Assembly: GCA_947259485.1 (NCBI GenBank)
Contig: CAMYLU010000015.1
Coordinates: 54,266 to 118,265 of the forward strand
Source: an uncultured Gammaproteobacteria bacterium
GTDB taxonomy: Bacteria; Pseudomonadota; Gammaproteobacteria; GCA-001735895
DNA: 64,000 nt
Direction: 5' to 3'
The position numbers and the translations under genes are program-made. Positions within the stretch are counted from its first letter, which is position 1, and every line of letters starts with the position of its first letter. This document shows, in pieces, positions 27,444 through 36,460 of the stretch. The notes below the pieces were generated by a model. That model did no database searches. It worked only from the letters and a program-made list of their open reading frames with translations, and had not been told where the DNA came from.

Positions 27444-29447
27444 TCAACTCTTTGTGCTTTTTTTGGCGGGATCAAACAACACCAGGCGCGGCTTCTTGTT
27501 AGAGGTTAGATGCTTGATATTGTCAACCGTGACCGGTTTACAGTAGAAATACCCCTGCCCCATATCGCACTGCAGTTCGGATAACAGGGCATCCTGTTCG
27601 GATGTCTCCACGCCTTCAGCGATTGTCATCAAATCCAGGCCATGCGCCATCGTAATGATTGCTTCAACCAGGCGCCGATGACTTTCGCTTGCACCGATAT
27701 CATGAATAAAGGAGCGGTCGATTTTCAGAGTATTGACCGGGAATTCTCTGAGGTAACTTAGCGCCGAGTAGCCGGTGCCAAAGTCGTCGACTGCCAGCCT
27801 GATTCCCATGCCGCGGAACTCGGCCAGCACATCCTTGATTCGTATATCTTCATCCATCAGCAACGACTCGGTAATTTCGAGCAACAGTTTGTCGGCCGGA
27901 AAGCCTGTCTCCTGAAGAATTTGCTGCATTTGCTTTTTATCGAATCCACCCTTGAACTGACGCATCGATATATTCACGGCAAGATAAAAACCGGGATGCA
28001 GGTCCTGGTCTAGCCAGGCCAAACCCTCGATACAGGCACGACGCAATACCCACAGCCCAATTTCTTCAATCAGGCCGGTTTCCTCGGCCACGGGAATAAA
28101 TTCTGCCGGTAATATCAGACCTCTTTTAGGGTGTTGCCAGCGCAGTAAGGCTTCAACTCCTATCAGGGAGTGCTTGCTGAGTTCATATATCGGTTGAAAA
28201 TATACCTCGAGTTCGTCCTGCGCCAGGGCCCTGCGCATGTCCTTGTCGAGTTCCAGAAAATGCCTTGCCCGATCGGTCATCTGCGAGGTGAAAAAACGAA
28301 ACGTATTACGCCCCTGGTCCTTGGCCTCGTACATCGCCATATCGGCGTTTTTCAACAGTGTATTTGCATCCTCGCCATCATCCGGAGATATCGTTATGCC
28401 GATACTGGCGCTGGAGTAAACCTCGTGACCATACAGCATGAAGGGCTCCGCCAGGCTCGCAAGGATGTTTTTCGCAATGATAGAAGCATGTATCTCATCC
28501 GTCATATCGGGCAGCAACACGGTAAATTCATCCCCTCCGAGTCGTGATACCACATCGGTTTCACGAATCACCTCGCTGATCCTGATCGCGACCTGCTTGA
28601 TCAGTTCGTCACCGAAATCGTGACCGAGCGTATCGTTAATGGTTTTGAAGCGATCGAGATCGATAAACATCAACGCGGTATGACCCGGGTTGCGTCGGCT
28701 GCGGGATACCGCTTCGCTCAGGTGCTCAATGAAATTCAGGCGATTGGGTAAATCGGTTAAGGAATCATAATTGGCCCGGTAGCGGATCTGCTCCTCGCTG
28801 TCTTTCAAGGCAAGCACGCTCTTTTGCAGTCGGAACCCCAGCATTACCAGTCCCACCGTCATTATCGTCAGGACCGCGAGAGTTAAGATCATAATATTTC
28901 GAAAACCGTCTATCCTGTCAGCCTGCGTAGTCAGCACATCAATTGCTGTTTTACCGACCTGTAACAGTAATATCTCGGCTTCCGCATGTGCTTCCTTGGC
29001 TCGCGTCTCTGCAATCTTCAGAGTCTGGGCAGAGGTCGGCTCAAAATTATAAAGACCTTCGGTCAACCAGATATTGATATCGAAGATGGCCGGATTAAGC
29101 TTGGCATGGATCGCCGACGCGCCCAGCACATCGTTAAATCGGTAGCTCTCCCTGATTACCTCGAGATGCTGTTGCATCTCGTCGATCTGCCTGAGCACGA
29201 TGCTGAAGTTTCCGGGCGCCTGATTATTGCGCGCTATGCCAATGCTCTGTACCAGTGAGCTCATATCGCTGACGAGTACCCGGATATCGCGTTCCTGTTT
29301 TGACAGGGTTATCGGCAGAGCCTCCTCTATTTCGGAGAGTGTTCTTTCGACGTAGAAAATGACACTGGAGGTGCCGACCAGAAGCAGCAATACCAGCGTG
29401 AAGGGTATTGCCGGACGCATTAGCAGTTTATTGATTAAAGCTCTCAT
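27444..29447 (-). CDS. Membrane-bound GGDEF-EAL cyclic di-GMP protein
   Basis: 667 aa. An N-terminal membrane helix (PFTLVLLLLVGTSSVIFYV), a sensor region of about 150 residues, and a second helix (IMILTLAVLTIMTVGLVML). Then a diguanylate cyclase domain with intact GGDEF in SRLGGDEFTVLLPD and a phosphodiesterase domain with intact EAL in GVEALLRWQHP, ITESLL, DDFGTGYSALSYL and LKIDRSFI. Both catalytic sets look complete, so it could make or degrade c-di-GMP depending on the periplasmic input. It stands alone. Confidence 0.93.
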   Translation of the reverse strand: MRALINKLLMRPAIPFTLVLLLLVGTSSVIFYVERTLSEIEEALPITLSKQERDIRVLVSDMSSLVQSIGIARNNQAPGNFSIVLRQIDEMQQHLEVIRESYRFNDVLGASAIHAKLNPAIFDINIWLTEGLYNFEPTSAQTLKIAETRAKEAHAEAEILLLQVGKTAIDVLTTQADRIDGFRNIMILTLAVLTIMTVGLVMLGFRLQKSVLALKDSEEQIRYRANYDSLTDLPNRLNFIEHLSEAVSRSRRNPGHTALMFIDLDRFKTINDTLGHDFGDELIKQVAIRISEVIRETDVVSRLGGDEFTVLLPDMTDEIHASIIAKNILASLAEPFMLYGHEVYSSASIGITISPDDGEDANTLLKNADMAMYEAKDQGRNTFRFFTSQMTDRARHFLELDKDMRRALAQDELEVYFQPIYELSKHSLIGVEALLRWQHPKRGLILPAEFIPVAEETGLIEEIGLWVLRRACIEGLAWLDQDLHPGFYLAVNISMRQFKGGFDKKQMQQILQETGFPADKLLLEITESLLMDEDIRIKDVLAEFRGMGIRLAVDDFGTGYSALSYLREFPVNTLKIDRSFIHDIGASESHRRLVEAIITMAHGLDLMTIAEGVETSEQDALLSELQCDMGQGYFYCKPVTVDNIKHLTSNKKPRLVLFDPAKKSTKS

Positions 29448-29498
29448 TAACCAACACCTGGCAGCACAATTATTATGGTGTCCCTTGTCAAAACTGAA

Positions 29499-30503
29499 TT
29501 ATTCCGTCGACATGCCGATTTCTTCGTAAAACCGCCTGGCCCCGGGGTGCAGCGGCACCGCGATACCATCCATTGCCGACTCGAGGGTAATATACCTGCC
29601 CTTGGCATGGCCGCTATCGAGCAATTTCCGGGAATTCTGATTCCACAATGTCTTGGTTATCTGGTAAATCATTTCTTCTTCCATGGTTGAGGCGACCAGC
29701 CACTGGGCACCGACACTCACCGTCTCGATCCGTGAAACACCTGAATATACCCCAGACGGAATGTCAGCTCGAGAGAAAAAACGATGCTGGGAGACCAGCC
29801 GATCCGCTTCGGGACCATTTATGGGAATTAAGGCTATACCGGTATCTTGCGCCAGTTCTTCCACCGCACGGGATGGATAACCGGCCACAATAAAAAATGC
29901 GTCCAGCTTGTTGTTCTTGATTCTCCTGGCAGCCAGGTCCGGTTTGGTATATTCAACCCGAATGTCGTTCTTGGAGATGCCGTATGCGCTCAACACAAGC
30001 TCGGCGTCAATCAGCGTACCTGAACCGGGCTCATCGAGCGAAACACGTTTGCCGAGCAGGTCACGGACGCTGCGAATACCGGCATCCTTGCGTGTCACTA
30101 TGTGAATACTCTCGGGGTATAAATTAGCAATGGCGCGGAGCTGTCGAAAGGGTCTTTCGCCTTTAAAAGTTCCGGTTCCAGTATAGGCCCAGTACGCGAT
30201 ATCCGATTGTACGAATCCTGATTCGAGGTTACCTATCTCCATACCCCTGACATTCGACACCGAACCATTTGCCGACTGGGCGATAACCACGAGACCCGGT
30301 GGGCCGCAGCTCCCACCCTGATCGCAGGGCCGCGAACCGGGAGGATTGCTGACCGCACTGGCAATCATTCCGCCAATCGGGTAGTAGGTCCCCGCGATAC
30401 CGCCGGTACCAATTCGGAAAAATTGCAGTTCGCCTGCCTGGCCTGAAAAAATAGTACTGACGAAAAAGAGAATCAGGCCCAGTGACACGGGTATTACACG
30501 CAT
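29499..30503 (-). CDS. TAXI-family TRAP transporter solute-binding protein
   Basis: 334 aa with a signal peptide (VIPVSLGLILFFVSTIFSGQA). The TAXI family signature IGTGGIAGTYYPIGGMIA is followed by QSANGSVSNVRGMEIGNLES, FVQSDIAYWAY and SLDEPGSGTLIDAELVLSAY. It should capture a small organic acid or amino acid in the periplasm. No TRAP membrane component is within reach in the window, so its permease is elsewhere or it has a sensory role. A Cys pair (RPCDQGGSCG) may form a disulfide. Confidence 0.9.
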   Translation of the reverse strand: MRVIPVSLGLILFFVSTIFSGQAGELQFFRIGTGGIAGTYYPIGGMIASAVSNPPGSRPCDQGGSCGPPGLVVIAQSANGSVSNVRGMEIGNLESGFVQSDIAYWAYTGTGTFKGERPFRQLRAIANLYPESIHIVTRKDAGIRSVRDLLGKRVSLDEPGSGTLIDAELVLSAYGISKNDIRVEYTKPDLAARRIKNNKLDAFFIVAGYPSRAVEELAQDTGIALIPINGPEADRLVSQHRFFSRADIPSGVYSGVSRIETVSVGAQWLVASTMEEEMIYQITKTLWNQNSRKLLDSGHAKGRYITLESAMDGIAVPLHPGARRFYEEIGMSTE

Positions 30504-30737
30504 AATGTCTCATCAATTGCCGTTACACACCACCCCTAAGGATAGGTCATAACCGTCAATATTCTGGCTTTTTAATCGAAAGTGTGATCCTCGATGCTCC
30601 GAGGCTGGAAGGACCTGTATTTTTCTCTGATCGGCCAAGAAATCGTTAGCTGTAACAGGCTTAAAAGTGCCTGAAACAATTCAATTTATACGTTGTAAAC
30701 TGGCTGTACACCAGGGGACTCGCGCGAAATCGGGGCC

Positions 30738-31379
30738 TTATAAACCCGGTAACGGCCGCTTGATTTCCTGACCTGGCTTGTACCAACCCAGCCGCTTGTG
30801 CAACGCAACCACTTCCCCGACCAGGATAAGGGTCGGTGCACGTACCTCGTTTTCTGCAATGATGCCTGGCAGGCTGTCGAGATCACCGACGAACACGCGT
30901 TGTTCGCTAGTTGTGCCCTTTTCTACCAGGGCCGCAGGAGTAGTGGCGGCACGCCCGTGTGCTTTCATCGAGCTGCAGATTCGCTCGATGTTCTCGAGTC
31001 CCATGTAAAACACAACGGTCTGGTTGGCGTGGCTCAGCATTTCCCAGTTAAGGTCTTCACCACCTTCGCGACGATGACCGGTTACGAATATGCAGGCCTG
31101 CGAATGATCACGATGGGTTAACGGAATACCGGCATAGCTGGCGCAGCCCGAAGCGGCGGTGATACCTGGCACCACCTGGAACTCGATATTTTCATCGATC
31201 AATTCGGCAAGTTCTTCGCCACCACGGCCAAAAATGAATGGATCGCCGCCCTTCAAGCGCAACACGCGCTTACCTTCTTTTGCGAGGCGTACCAGTAGCT
31301 GGTTTATGCTTTCCTGGGGAATCGCATGATCAGAACTTGCCTTACCGGCATAAATTTTCTCCGCGTCACGACGCACCAT
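30738..31379 (-). pseudogene. cysG: CysG C-terminal part: uroporphyrinogen-III C-methyltransferase domain, separated from its N terminus by a frameshift
   Basis: The frame carries most of a SUMT domain: [40 protein letters not shown] and VFYMGL. It begins inside the domain ([15 protein letters not shown]); the preceding GAGPGDPDL motif is in the other frame. Reading on from that frame, R-L-V-S-P resumes here after a net loss of about 14 nt that removes the conserved VVxYD stretch after the GPGDP loop. The ATG at 31379 is an internal Met of the family, not a natural start. The enzyme makes precorrin-2 for siroheme or B12. Either it is inactivated or the sequence has an error here. Confidence 0.75.
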
Positions 31380-32139
31380 GTCCAGGATCGGGGGAGATAC
31401 CAGGCGGTTCGGCCTTTTGCATCAAGCGCAAAGCCTTGAACGTAATCAGGTCCGGATCACCCGGGCCGGCGCCCACCAGGTAAACCTCCCCTTTCACGGT
31501 GCCGACATTAAATTCCTGCAACTGCTCACGCAACAAAACACGGGCGTCTTCACTTCTACCGGAAAAGATCAGTTCGGAAACCTGTCCCTCGAGAATCGAC
31601 TCCCAGAAACGTCGGCGTGAATCGACATCGGGTAAACTCGCCTTGACTTCATCCCGGTATTCCTCGGCTAACCTGGCAAGCTCACCATAGGCACCAGGAA
31701 TACAACTCTCGAGCTTGGAACGCAACATGCGCGCCAACACCGGCGATACCCCACCCGTGGAGATAGCAATCTGGACCGGATCGCGATCGATCATCGACGG
31801 CATGATAAAGCTGCAAAGATTGGGATTATCGACAACGTTGACCGGGATATTTCGGGCCTGCGCGAGCCGGGATATTTCACCATTGACTGTCTCATCATCG
31901 GTCGCCGCAATAACACAGATGACGTCCTCGAGGTCGGCTTCTACAAATGCTCGCTGCTCGATCTCCAGTGATTGTGTTGCCGCCAGTTCGCGCAGCCGAT
32001 CGCCTACCTCGATGGTGACTACCCGCACCCTGCCTTCTGCCTTTAACAGCAGCTCCGCCTTGCGCGCGGCAATCGAACCGCCACCAACTACGAGGCAGCT
32101 TTTGTCCGAGATATTGTAAAAAACAGGTAAAAAATTCAT
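31366..32139 (-). CDS. cysG: CysG N-terminal part: precorrin-2 dehydrogenase/sirohydrochlorin ferrochelatase, running into the frameshift
   Basis: Residues 1 to about 215 form a complete Met8-like unit: a Rossmann segment ([18 protein letters not shown]), [31 protein letters not shown] and [16 protein letters not shown], then the dimerisation region. The methyltransferase domain begins at [20 protein letters not shown] but is cut after LMQKAE by the frameshift and ends 14 residues later. This half could still dehydrogenate and metallate precorrin-2. In related gammaproteobacteria the two halves are one fused siroheme synthase of about 460 aa. Confidence 0.85.
   Translation of the reverse strand: MNFLPVFYNISDKSCLVVGGGSIAARKAELLLKAEGRVRVVTIEVGDRLRELAATQSLEIEQRAFVEADLEDVICVIAATDDETVNGEISRLAQARNIPVNVVDNPNLCSFIMPSMIDRDPVQIAISTGGVSPVLARMLRSKLESCIPGAYGELARLAEEYRDEVKASLPDVDSRRRFWESILEGQVSELIFSGRSEDARVLLREQLQEFNVGTVKGEVYLVGAGPGDPDLITFKALRLMQKAEPPGISPDPGHGAS
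31400..31415 (-). other. Frameshift junction in cysG
   Basis: On the minus strand the junction reads AAGGCCGAACCGCCTGG. Codons for K-A-E are followed by one extra C, and then CGC CTG GTA TCT resumes R-L-V-S of the methyltransferase frame. The conserved five residues (VVxYD) expected between them are absent. The phase difference between the two frames fits a net 14-nt deletion exactly. Confidence 0.75.
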
Positions 32140-32206
32140 CGGCTGTCTAATCCTTAGATCAGATTATAAGCTGACGGTATCGATCGTGGCATCTTCACAA
32201 TGGGGG

Positions 32207-32232
32207 ATAAAAAAAGCCCGCAAAGGCGGGCT
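32207..32232 (-). terminator. Rho-independent terminator of the isc operon
   Basis: On the minus strand AGCCCGC and GCGGGCT form a perfect 7-bp stem around CTTT and are followed by a run of seven T. It lies 22 bases past the iscU stop and separates the operon from cysG. Confidence 0.92.
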
Positions 32233-32253
32233 ATTTCGTAAACTTGAAGCGAG

Positions 32254-32631
32254 TTATTGCTTCTTCGCGCGGTAATTGTCGATCGCGGCAGCAATCGCAT
32301 CTTCAGCCAGCACCGAGCAATGAATCTTGACCGGTGGCAGCGCGAGCTCCTCGGCGATATGGGTATTCTTAATTTCAGCGGCCTCGTCCAGGCTCTTACC
32401 CTTTACCCATTCGGTAACCAGTGAACTTGACGCGATCGCCGAGCCACAACCATAGGTTTTGAACTTGGCATCTTCGATGATACCTGTATCGCTCACCTTA
32501 ATCTGCAGCTTCATTACGTCACCACAGGCAGGAGCTCCTACCATGCCGGTTCCCACCGAGTCGTCATCTTCGAGAACGCCAACGTTGCGCGGATTTTCGT
32601 AATGATCGAGTACTTTTTCACTATAAGCCAT
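32254..32631 (-). CDS. iscU: Iron-sulfur cluster scaffold IscU
   Basis: 125 aa, normal length. It has the three cluster-ligand cysteines in GAPACGDVMKLQI, YGCGSAIASSSLVTEW and KIHCSVLAEDA, plus the LPPVK motif recognised by the HscA chaperone. Sulfur from IscS is assembled here into 2Fe-2S and 4Fe-4S clusters. It is last in the operon: iscA, hscB, hscA and fdx do not follow, although the LPPVK motif implies HscA exists elsewhere in the genome. Confidence 0.97.
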   Translation of the reverse strand: MAYSEKVLDHYENPRNVGVLEDDDSVGTGMVGAPACGDVMKLQIKVSDTGIIEDAKFKTYGCGSAIASSSLVTEWVKGKSLDEAAEIKNTHIAEELALPPVKIHCSVLAEDAIAAAIDNYRAKKQ

Positions 32632-32653
32632 TTTACACCTCTAAATGCAGCGC

Positions 32654-33877
32654 TTAATGCGCCACCCATTCAACAGAATTCAAATCTATACCGGCTTTGT
32701 ACATATCCCAAAGTGGTGATAGATCACGTAATTTTTCTACCGCCGAGCGCACCAGCCCGATTGCATAATCGATTTCCTCGGCAGTAGTAAAGCGTCCGAT
32801 GGTAAAACGGATCGAGCTATGCGCGAGTTCGTCGTTTCGGCCTAACGCGCGCAGCACGTAGGAAGGTTCTAGGCTTGCCGATGTGCAGGCCGAACCCGAC
32901 GAAACCGCGAGATCGCGCAACGCCATGATCAGTGATTCACCTTCGACGAAATTAAAACTGATATTCAGGTTACCGGCGATTCGGTGCTCAAGATCACCGT
33001 TGACATAAACTTCTTCCATATCATTCAGGCCGTTGTAAAGCCGGTCGCGCAGCATGCGAATGCGTTCGTTTTCAGTTGCCATCTCTTCCTGTGCGATGCG
33101 GAAGGCTTCGCCCATACCGACGATCTGGTGCGTCGCCAGGGTACCCGAACGCATGCCACGCTCGTGACCGCCACCATGCATCTGCGCCTCGAGCCTCACG
33201 CGCGGTTTACGCCGCACGTAGAGCGCACCGATACCCTTGGGACCATAGGTCTTGTGTGCACAAAAAGACATCAGATCTACTTTCAAGTGTTGCAGGTCAA
33301 TCTCGACCTTGCCGGTTGATTGCGCCGCATCAACGTGAAAGATAATACCGTGCTCGCGTGCGAATTCGCCGATCGCCTCGATATCCTGGATCACGCCAAT
33401 TTCGTTATTAACGTGCATGACCGAAATCACGATGGTCTGATCGGTCGTCGCCGCCTTTAATTTCTCCAGGTCGAGCAGGCCGTTTTCTTCCGGGTCCATG
33501 TAAGTCACTTCAAAGCCTTCACGCTCGAGCTGACGACAGGTATCCAGTACCGCCTTGTGCTCGGTTTTCATGGTAATGATGTGATTACCTTTCTTTTTGT
33601 AAAAATGCGCAGCGCCCTTGATCGCAAGATTGTCCGCCTCGGTCGCACCGCTGGTCCAGACAATTTCACGCGGGTCAGCATTGACAAGATCGGCGACCTG
33701 CTGGCGCGCCAGGTCTACCGCCTCTTCCGCGACCCAGCCGAATTCATGGCTGCGGGATGCGGGATTGCCAAAGTTACCCTCGATGGTCAGACATTCCGAC
33801 ATTTTAGCCGCGACGCGCGGGTCAATCGGCGTGGTCGCGCTGTAATCAAGATAAATAGGTAATTTAATATCAGTCAC
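32654..33877 (-). CDS. iscS: Cysteine desulfurase IscS
   Basis: About 407 aa PLP enzyme that takes sulfur from cysteine for Fe-S clusters and tRNA thiolation. The PLP lysine is in [17 protein letters not shown] and the persulfide-forming Cys in [21 protein letters not shown]. The N terminus [17 protein letters not shown] is typical. I place the start at the GTG at 33877 because GGAGA lies nine bases upstream; a TTG at 33892 is also in frame and abuts the iscR stop. Confidence 0.96.
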   Translation of the reverse strand: MTDIKLPIYLDYSATTPIDPRVAAKMSECLTIEGNFGNPASRSHEFGWVAEEAVDLARQQVADLVNADPREIVWTSGATEADNLAIKGAAHFYKKKGNHIITMKTEHKAVLDTCRQLEREGFEVTYMDPEENGLLDLEKLKAATTDQTIVISVMHVNNEIGVIQDIEAIGEFAREHGIIFHVDAAQSTGKVEIDLQHLKVDLMSFCAHKTYGPKGIGALYVRRKPRVRLEAQMHGGGHERGMRSGTLATHQIVGMGEAFRIAQEEMATENERIRMLRDRLYNGLNDMEEVYVNGDLEHRIAGNLNISFNFVEGESLIMALRDLAVSSGSACTSASLEPSYVLRALGRNDELAHSSIRFTIGRFTTAEEIDYAIGLVRSAVEKLRDLSPLWDMYKAGIDLNSVEWVAH

Positions 33878-33892
33878 TGCAAAATTCTCCAA

Positions 33893-34366
33893 TCAGGCTA
33901 ACGCTTCAGGACGATTGATGAATCGTCCGTACTGCAAGTCCTGTTTCTTCACCAGTTCACTTATATCTGGGCGGTTAACGTATTGATCAAGCTTGATACC
34001 GCTTAAAAAGCGATAAAGATTGCAGGAAAGCTCGAACCATAATTGATGTGTCAGGCACTTCTCACCCTGCGAGCAATTGCCCTTGCCACCGCACTTGGTC
34101 ATATCGAGTTTTTCATCGACAGACTGGATGATGTCAGCGACCGATATCTGGTCTGCCGGTCGGGCCAGGCGATATCCACCACCCGGGCCTCTTACCCCTT
34201 CCACCAGGCCTCCTTTACGCAACTTGGCAAACAACTGCTCCAGGTAAGAAAGCGAGATTCCCTGGCATTGCGAGATGTCGGCCAGGGTTACCGGGCCTAC
34301 TCTCTGATGCAGGGCAATATCCATCATTGCGGTCACGGCGTAACGGCCCTTGGTAGATAATCGCAT
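33893..34366 (-). CDS. iscR: Fe-S cluster-responsive transcriptional regulator IscR (Rrf2 family)
   Basis: 157 aa. The winged-helix N terminus (MRLSTKGRYAVTAMMDIALH, SLSYLEQLFAKLRKGGLV, GPGGGYRLAR) is typical. The three cluster-binding cysteines are in KCGGKGNCSQGEKC, with the fourth ligand His in the adjacent LTHQLW. Holo-IscR represses its own operon when clusters are plentiful. A perfect palindromic operator lies 8 bases upstream of the start codon and overlaps the promoter. Confidence 0.97.
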   Translation of the reverse strand: MRLSTKGRYAVTAMMDIALHQRVGPVTLADISQCQGISLSYLEQLFAKLRKGGLVEGVRGPGGGYRLARPADQISVADIIQSVDEKLDMTKCGGKGNCSQGEKCLTHQLWFELSCNLYRFLSGIKLDQYVNRPDISELVKKQDLQYGRFINRPEALA

Positions 34367-34374
34367 AAAAGCTC

Positions 34375-34405
34375 ATAATTCCTGACTAATTTAGTCAGGA
34401 ATTAT
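34375..34405. promoter_or_regulatory. IscR operator: perfect 31-bp palindrome
   Basis: The two 15-base arms around base 34390 are exact reverse complements and contain the core CTGACTAA/TTAGTCAG. This matches the type 1 IscR site pattern as I recall it, with GACT...AGTC half-sites. It covers the -10 box, the expected transcription start and part of the leader, a position suited to repression. Binding is inferred. Confidence 0.8.
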
Positions 34406-34428
34406 ATCGATGACCGGGATCAGGTCAA
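34401..34428 (-). promoter_or_regulatory. Sigma-70 promoter of the isc operon
   Basis: On the minus strand TTGACC (34428-34423), a 16-bp spacer and a perfect TATAAT (34406-34401) are visible. The -10 box overlaps the outer arm of the IscR palindrome. Transcription should start near 34395, giving a leader of about 28 nt. Confidence 0.85.
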
Positions 34429-34523
34429 GATGTATTTCGTGGGGTCTTTATAATTTTATTTTTCTGAAAATTTTTAATTATATAATGCATTATAAAACAA
34501 CAGCTTAAAATGATTATTTAAAG

Positions 34524-34985
34524 CTATTTAGAATTCGTCTTCAAGTGCCGCATTGGATGGAAATAGTGCCCCTGGTGCAAACAGTAGCCGAGCCATTTAT
34601 ACAGAAACCGATTCATGCGCCACTTTTCTTCGATCATGTTGGCAACATAAAGCGGACCGCGTGTGCGCGAATGAAACTGCTGTACTTCCACGACATGCGC
34701 ATCATGGTAGACCTTTAAATGCATGTCGGGCTCAAACAGTGGTTGCCCGCCTTCTTCAAATTGATAGGTCATGCGTAGCATCGTGGTGTACTTGCAACGT
34801 TCGCTAATCGAAAGGTAGAGGTCCTGGTGTCCCGGTACCGAGGAAATCATCTCGTCGGCAACACACAAATCCGGCGCGATATTACGCAAGCGGATATAGT
34901 TCTGTTCGTACAGTTCCATGAGTCCGGCAAAACTGCGCGCGTTGGCATCACGTCCTTTTCTGACCGGTGCAAAATCAAGCAACAT
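34524..34985 (-). CDS. DUF1249 family protein (YqiB-like)
   Basis: 153 aa, soluble. FAGLMELYEQNYIRLRNIAP, YLSISERCKYTTMLRMTY and DMHLKVYHDAHVVEVQQFH are typical of DUF1249, as is the length. It overlaps the upstream ygfX-like gene by 11 bases, so it is the last gene of the succinate dehydrogenase operon here. Function unknown. Confidence 0.85.
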   Translation of the reverse strand: MLLDFAPVRKGRDANARSFAGLMELYEQNYIRLRNIAPDLCVADEMISSVPGHQDLYLSISERCKYTTMLRMTYQFEEGGQPLFEPDMHLKVYHDAHVVEVQQFHSRTRGPLYVANMIEEKWRMNRFLYKWLGYCLHQGHYFHPMRHLKTNSK

Positions 34986-35391
34986 TACGCTGCTCCATCT
35001 TGCGCAACAGGTAGCGCATCTGACGGTAAGACTGGATCGAATTAAAACGATCTGGATTCAATATCAGGGTCCTTGATTTCTGTTTGTTAACCAGCTTAAG
35101 AATAGCAAACCATCGAGTCTGGTAAACCTTGTTTTTACTGTAGAAATATGGTTGTCCGTCCTGTTCCAATTCAATTGTTTCGCCGTTTGAATCGAGGCGC
35201 AATTTTATAATCTCCTGTCGAATCAGGTACCTGGATTCAGTTACTGCCAGCAACAACACCAGGGCTAAACTGCTCAGTTTCAGCAGGCCCGGCTGCATAT
35301 AAAAAATAATCGTAACAGCGACCAGTCCATGGATAACCAGTAGACAAACGAGTTGGGATTTAGAAGGCTGAATTTCGTAGTATTTTTGCAA
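34975..35391 (-). CDS. YgfX-like membrane protein
   Basis: 138 aa. Two adjacent N-terminal hydrophobic helices (LVCLLVIHGLVAVTIIFYM and LALVLLLAVTESRYLI) precede a small soluble part with LRLDSNGETIELEQDGQ and SRTLILNPDRFN. This fits the YgfX/CptA family, usually encoded just after sdhE, as here (12 bp gap). It was once proposed as the toxin of a toxin-antitoxin pair with SdhE; position in the sdh operon suggests a house-keeping role instead. Confidence 0.78.
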   Translation of the reverse strand: MQKYYEIQPSKSQLVCLLVIHGLVAVTIIFYMQPGLLKLSSLALVLLLAVTESRYLIRQEIIKLRLDSNGETIELEQDGQPYFYSKNKVYQTRWFAILKLVNKQKSRTLILNPDRFNSIQSYRQMRYLLRKMEQRNVA

Positions 35392-35403
35392 GCGACATCC
35401 CTG

Positions 35404-35649
35404 TTAATCCTGTCCCGACTTGTGGCGTAAAAATTCAATAAAGCGAACCAGTTCGGGATCATTTTCTTCGCCGCGTCCAAGCAGCAGTTCATATAAATCC
35501 GGATCGGGCATTTCCAGTAATGCTTTAAAAATATCCTGGTCAATCGTTGAGGCAGATTCGTAATAATCCTCGAGATATCTGCTCATAACAACATCCAGCT
35601 CTTTCATGCCGCGACGGCATAACCAACGCAAGCGGGATAACTCCGACAT
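35404..35649 (-). CDS. sdhE: Succinate dehydrogenase flavinylation factor SdhE
   Basis: 81 aa. LRWLCRRGMKELDVVMSRYL contains the invariant RGMKELD motif that contacts SdhA and promotes covalent FAD attachment. ALLEMPDPDLYELLLGR completes the five-helix family pattern. It lies 7 bp after sdhB. Also known as CptB or SDHAF2. Confidence 0.95.
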   Translation of the reverse strand: MSELSRLRWLCRRGMKELDVVMSRYLEDYYESASTIDQDIFKALLEMPDPDLYELLLGRGEENDPELVRFIEFLRHKSGQD

Positions 35650-35656
35650 TGTTACT

Positions 35657-36439
35657 TTAAATCTTGCGCTGAACCAGCAGCTTCTTCGTCTCTGCGATCG
35701 CCTGTGCCGGATTAAGGCCTTTAGGGCAAACCTTGGTGCAATTCATGATCGTGTGGCAGCGGTAAAGCTTGAACGGATCTTCCAGGTCATCGAGACGTTC
35801 GCCGGTGGCCTCGTCGCGGCTGTCAACAATCCATCGATACGCATTCAGTAACGCAGCGGGTCCAAGGTAACGGTCACTATTCCACCAGTAACTTGGGCAG
35901 GCGGTCGAGCAACAGGCACAGAGAATACATTCGTATAGGCCGTCGAGTTTTTCCCGGTCCTCTCTCGATTGCAGACGCTCACGATCCGGCGGTGTAGCCG
36001 TATCGGTCTTCATCCACGGCTCCACCGAGGCGTACTGGGCATAAAAATTGGTCAGGTCGGATACCAGGTCCTTGACCACCGGCTGGTGCGGCAGCGGGTA
36101 GACCTTGACATCACCCTTTATTGCCGAAATTGACTGGGTACAGGCCAGCGTATTGCCGCCGTCGATGTTCATCGAGCAGGATCCGCAGATACCCTCCCGG
36201 CAGGACCGGCGCAATGACAGCGTGGCATCCATTTCATCCTTGATTTTGAGTAATGCGTCCAGCACCATCGGCCCGCAGGTATCGAGATCGACTTCATAGG
36301 TGTCGGTGCGCGGATTTTCCCCGCTATGCGGATCATAACGATAGACCACGAAACGCTTGATATTGGTCGCACCGTCCGCAGCCTTGAACAGCTTGCCCTG
36401 CTTGATCACGGAATTGGCGGGTAAGGTAAATTCGGCCAT
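35657..36439 (-). CDS. sdhB: Succinate dehydrogenase iron-sulfur subunit
   Basis: 260 aa. The 2Fe-2S motif ([21 protein letters not shown]), 4Fe-4S motif ([16 protein letters not shown]) and 3Fe-4S motif ([17 protein letters not shown]) are all intact. It passes electrons from the flavoprotein to ubiquinone in complex II. It lies 21 bp after sdhA. Confidence 0.97.
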   Translation of the reverse strand: MAEFTLPANSVIKQGKLFKAADGATNIKRFVVYRYDPHSGENPRTDTYEVDLDTCGPMVLDALLKIKDEMDATLSLRRSCREGICGSCSMNIDGGNTLACTQSISAIKGDVKVYPLPHQPVVKDLVSDLTNFYAQYASVEPWMKTDTATPPDRERLQSREDREKLDGLYECILCACCSTACPSYWWNSDRYLGPAALLNAYRWIVDSRDEATGERLDDLEDPFKLYRCHTIMNCTKVCPKGLNPAQAIAETKKLLVQRKI

Positions 36440-36460
36440 CTTGCTTACTTCCTCACAACT

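Noticed and set aside
30738..32139. Two separate normal genes for precorrin-2 dehydrogenase and methyltransferase
   Set aside because: The start of the methyltransferase domain (GAGPGDPDL) is in the upstream frame and the second frame begins mid-domain, so this is one broken cysG rather than two intact genes.
34975..35649. sdhE and ygfX as a toxin-antitoxin pair (CptB/CptA)
   Set aside because: SdhE has the flavinylation motif RGMKELD and both genes sit inside the sdh operon; the assembly role explains the data better.
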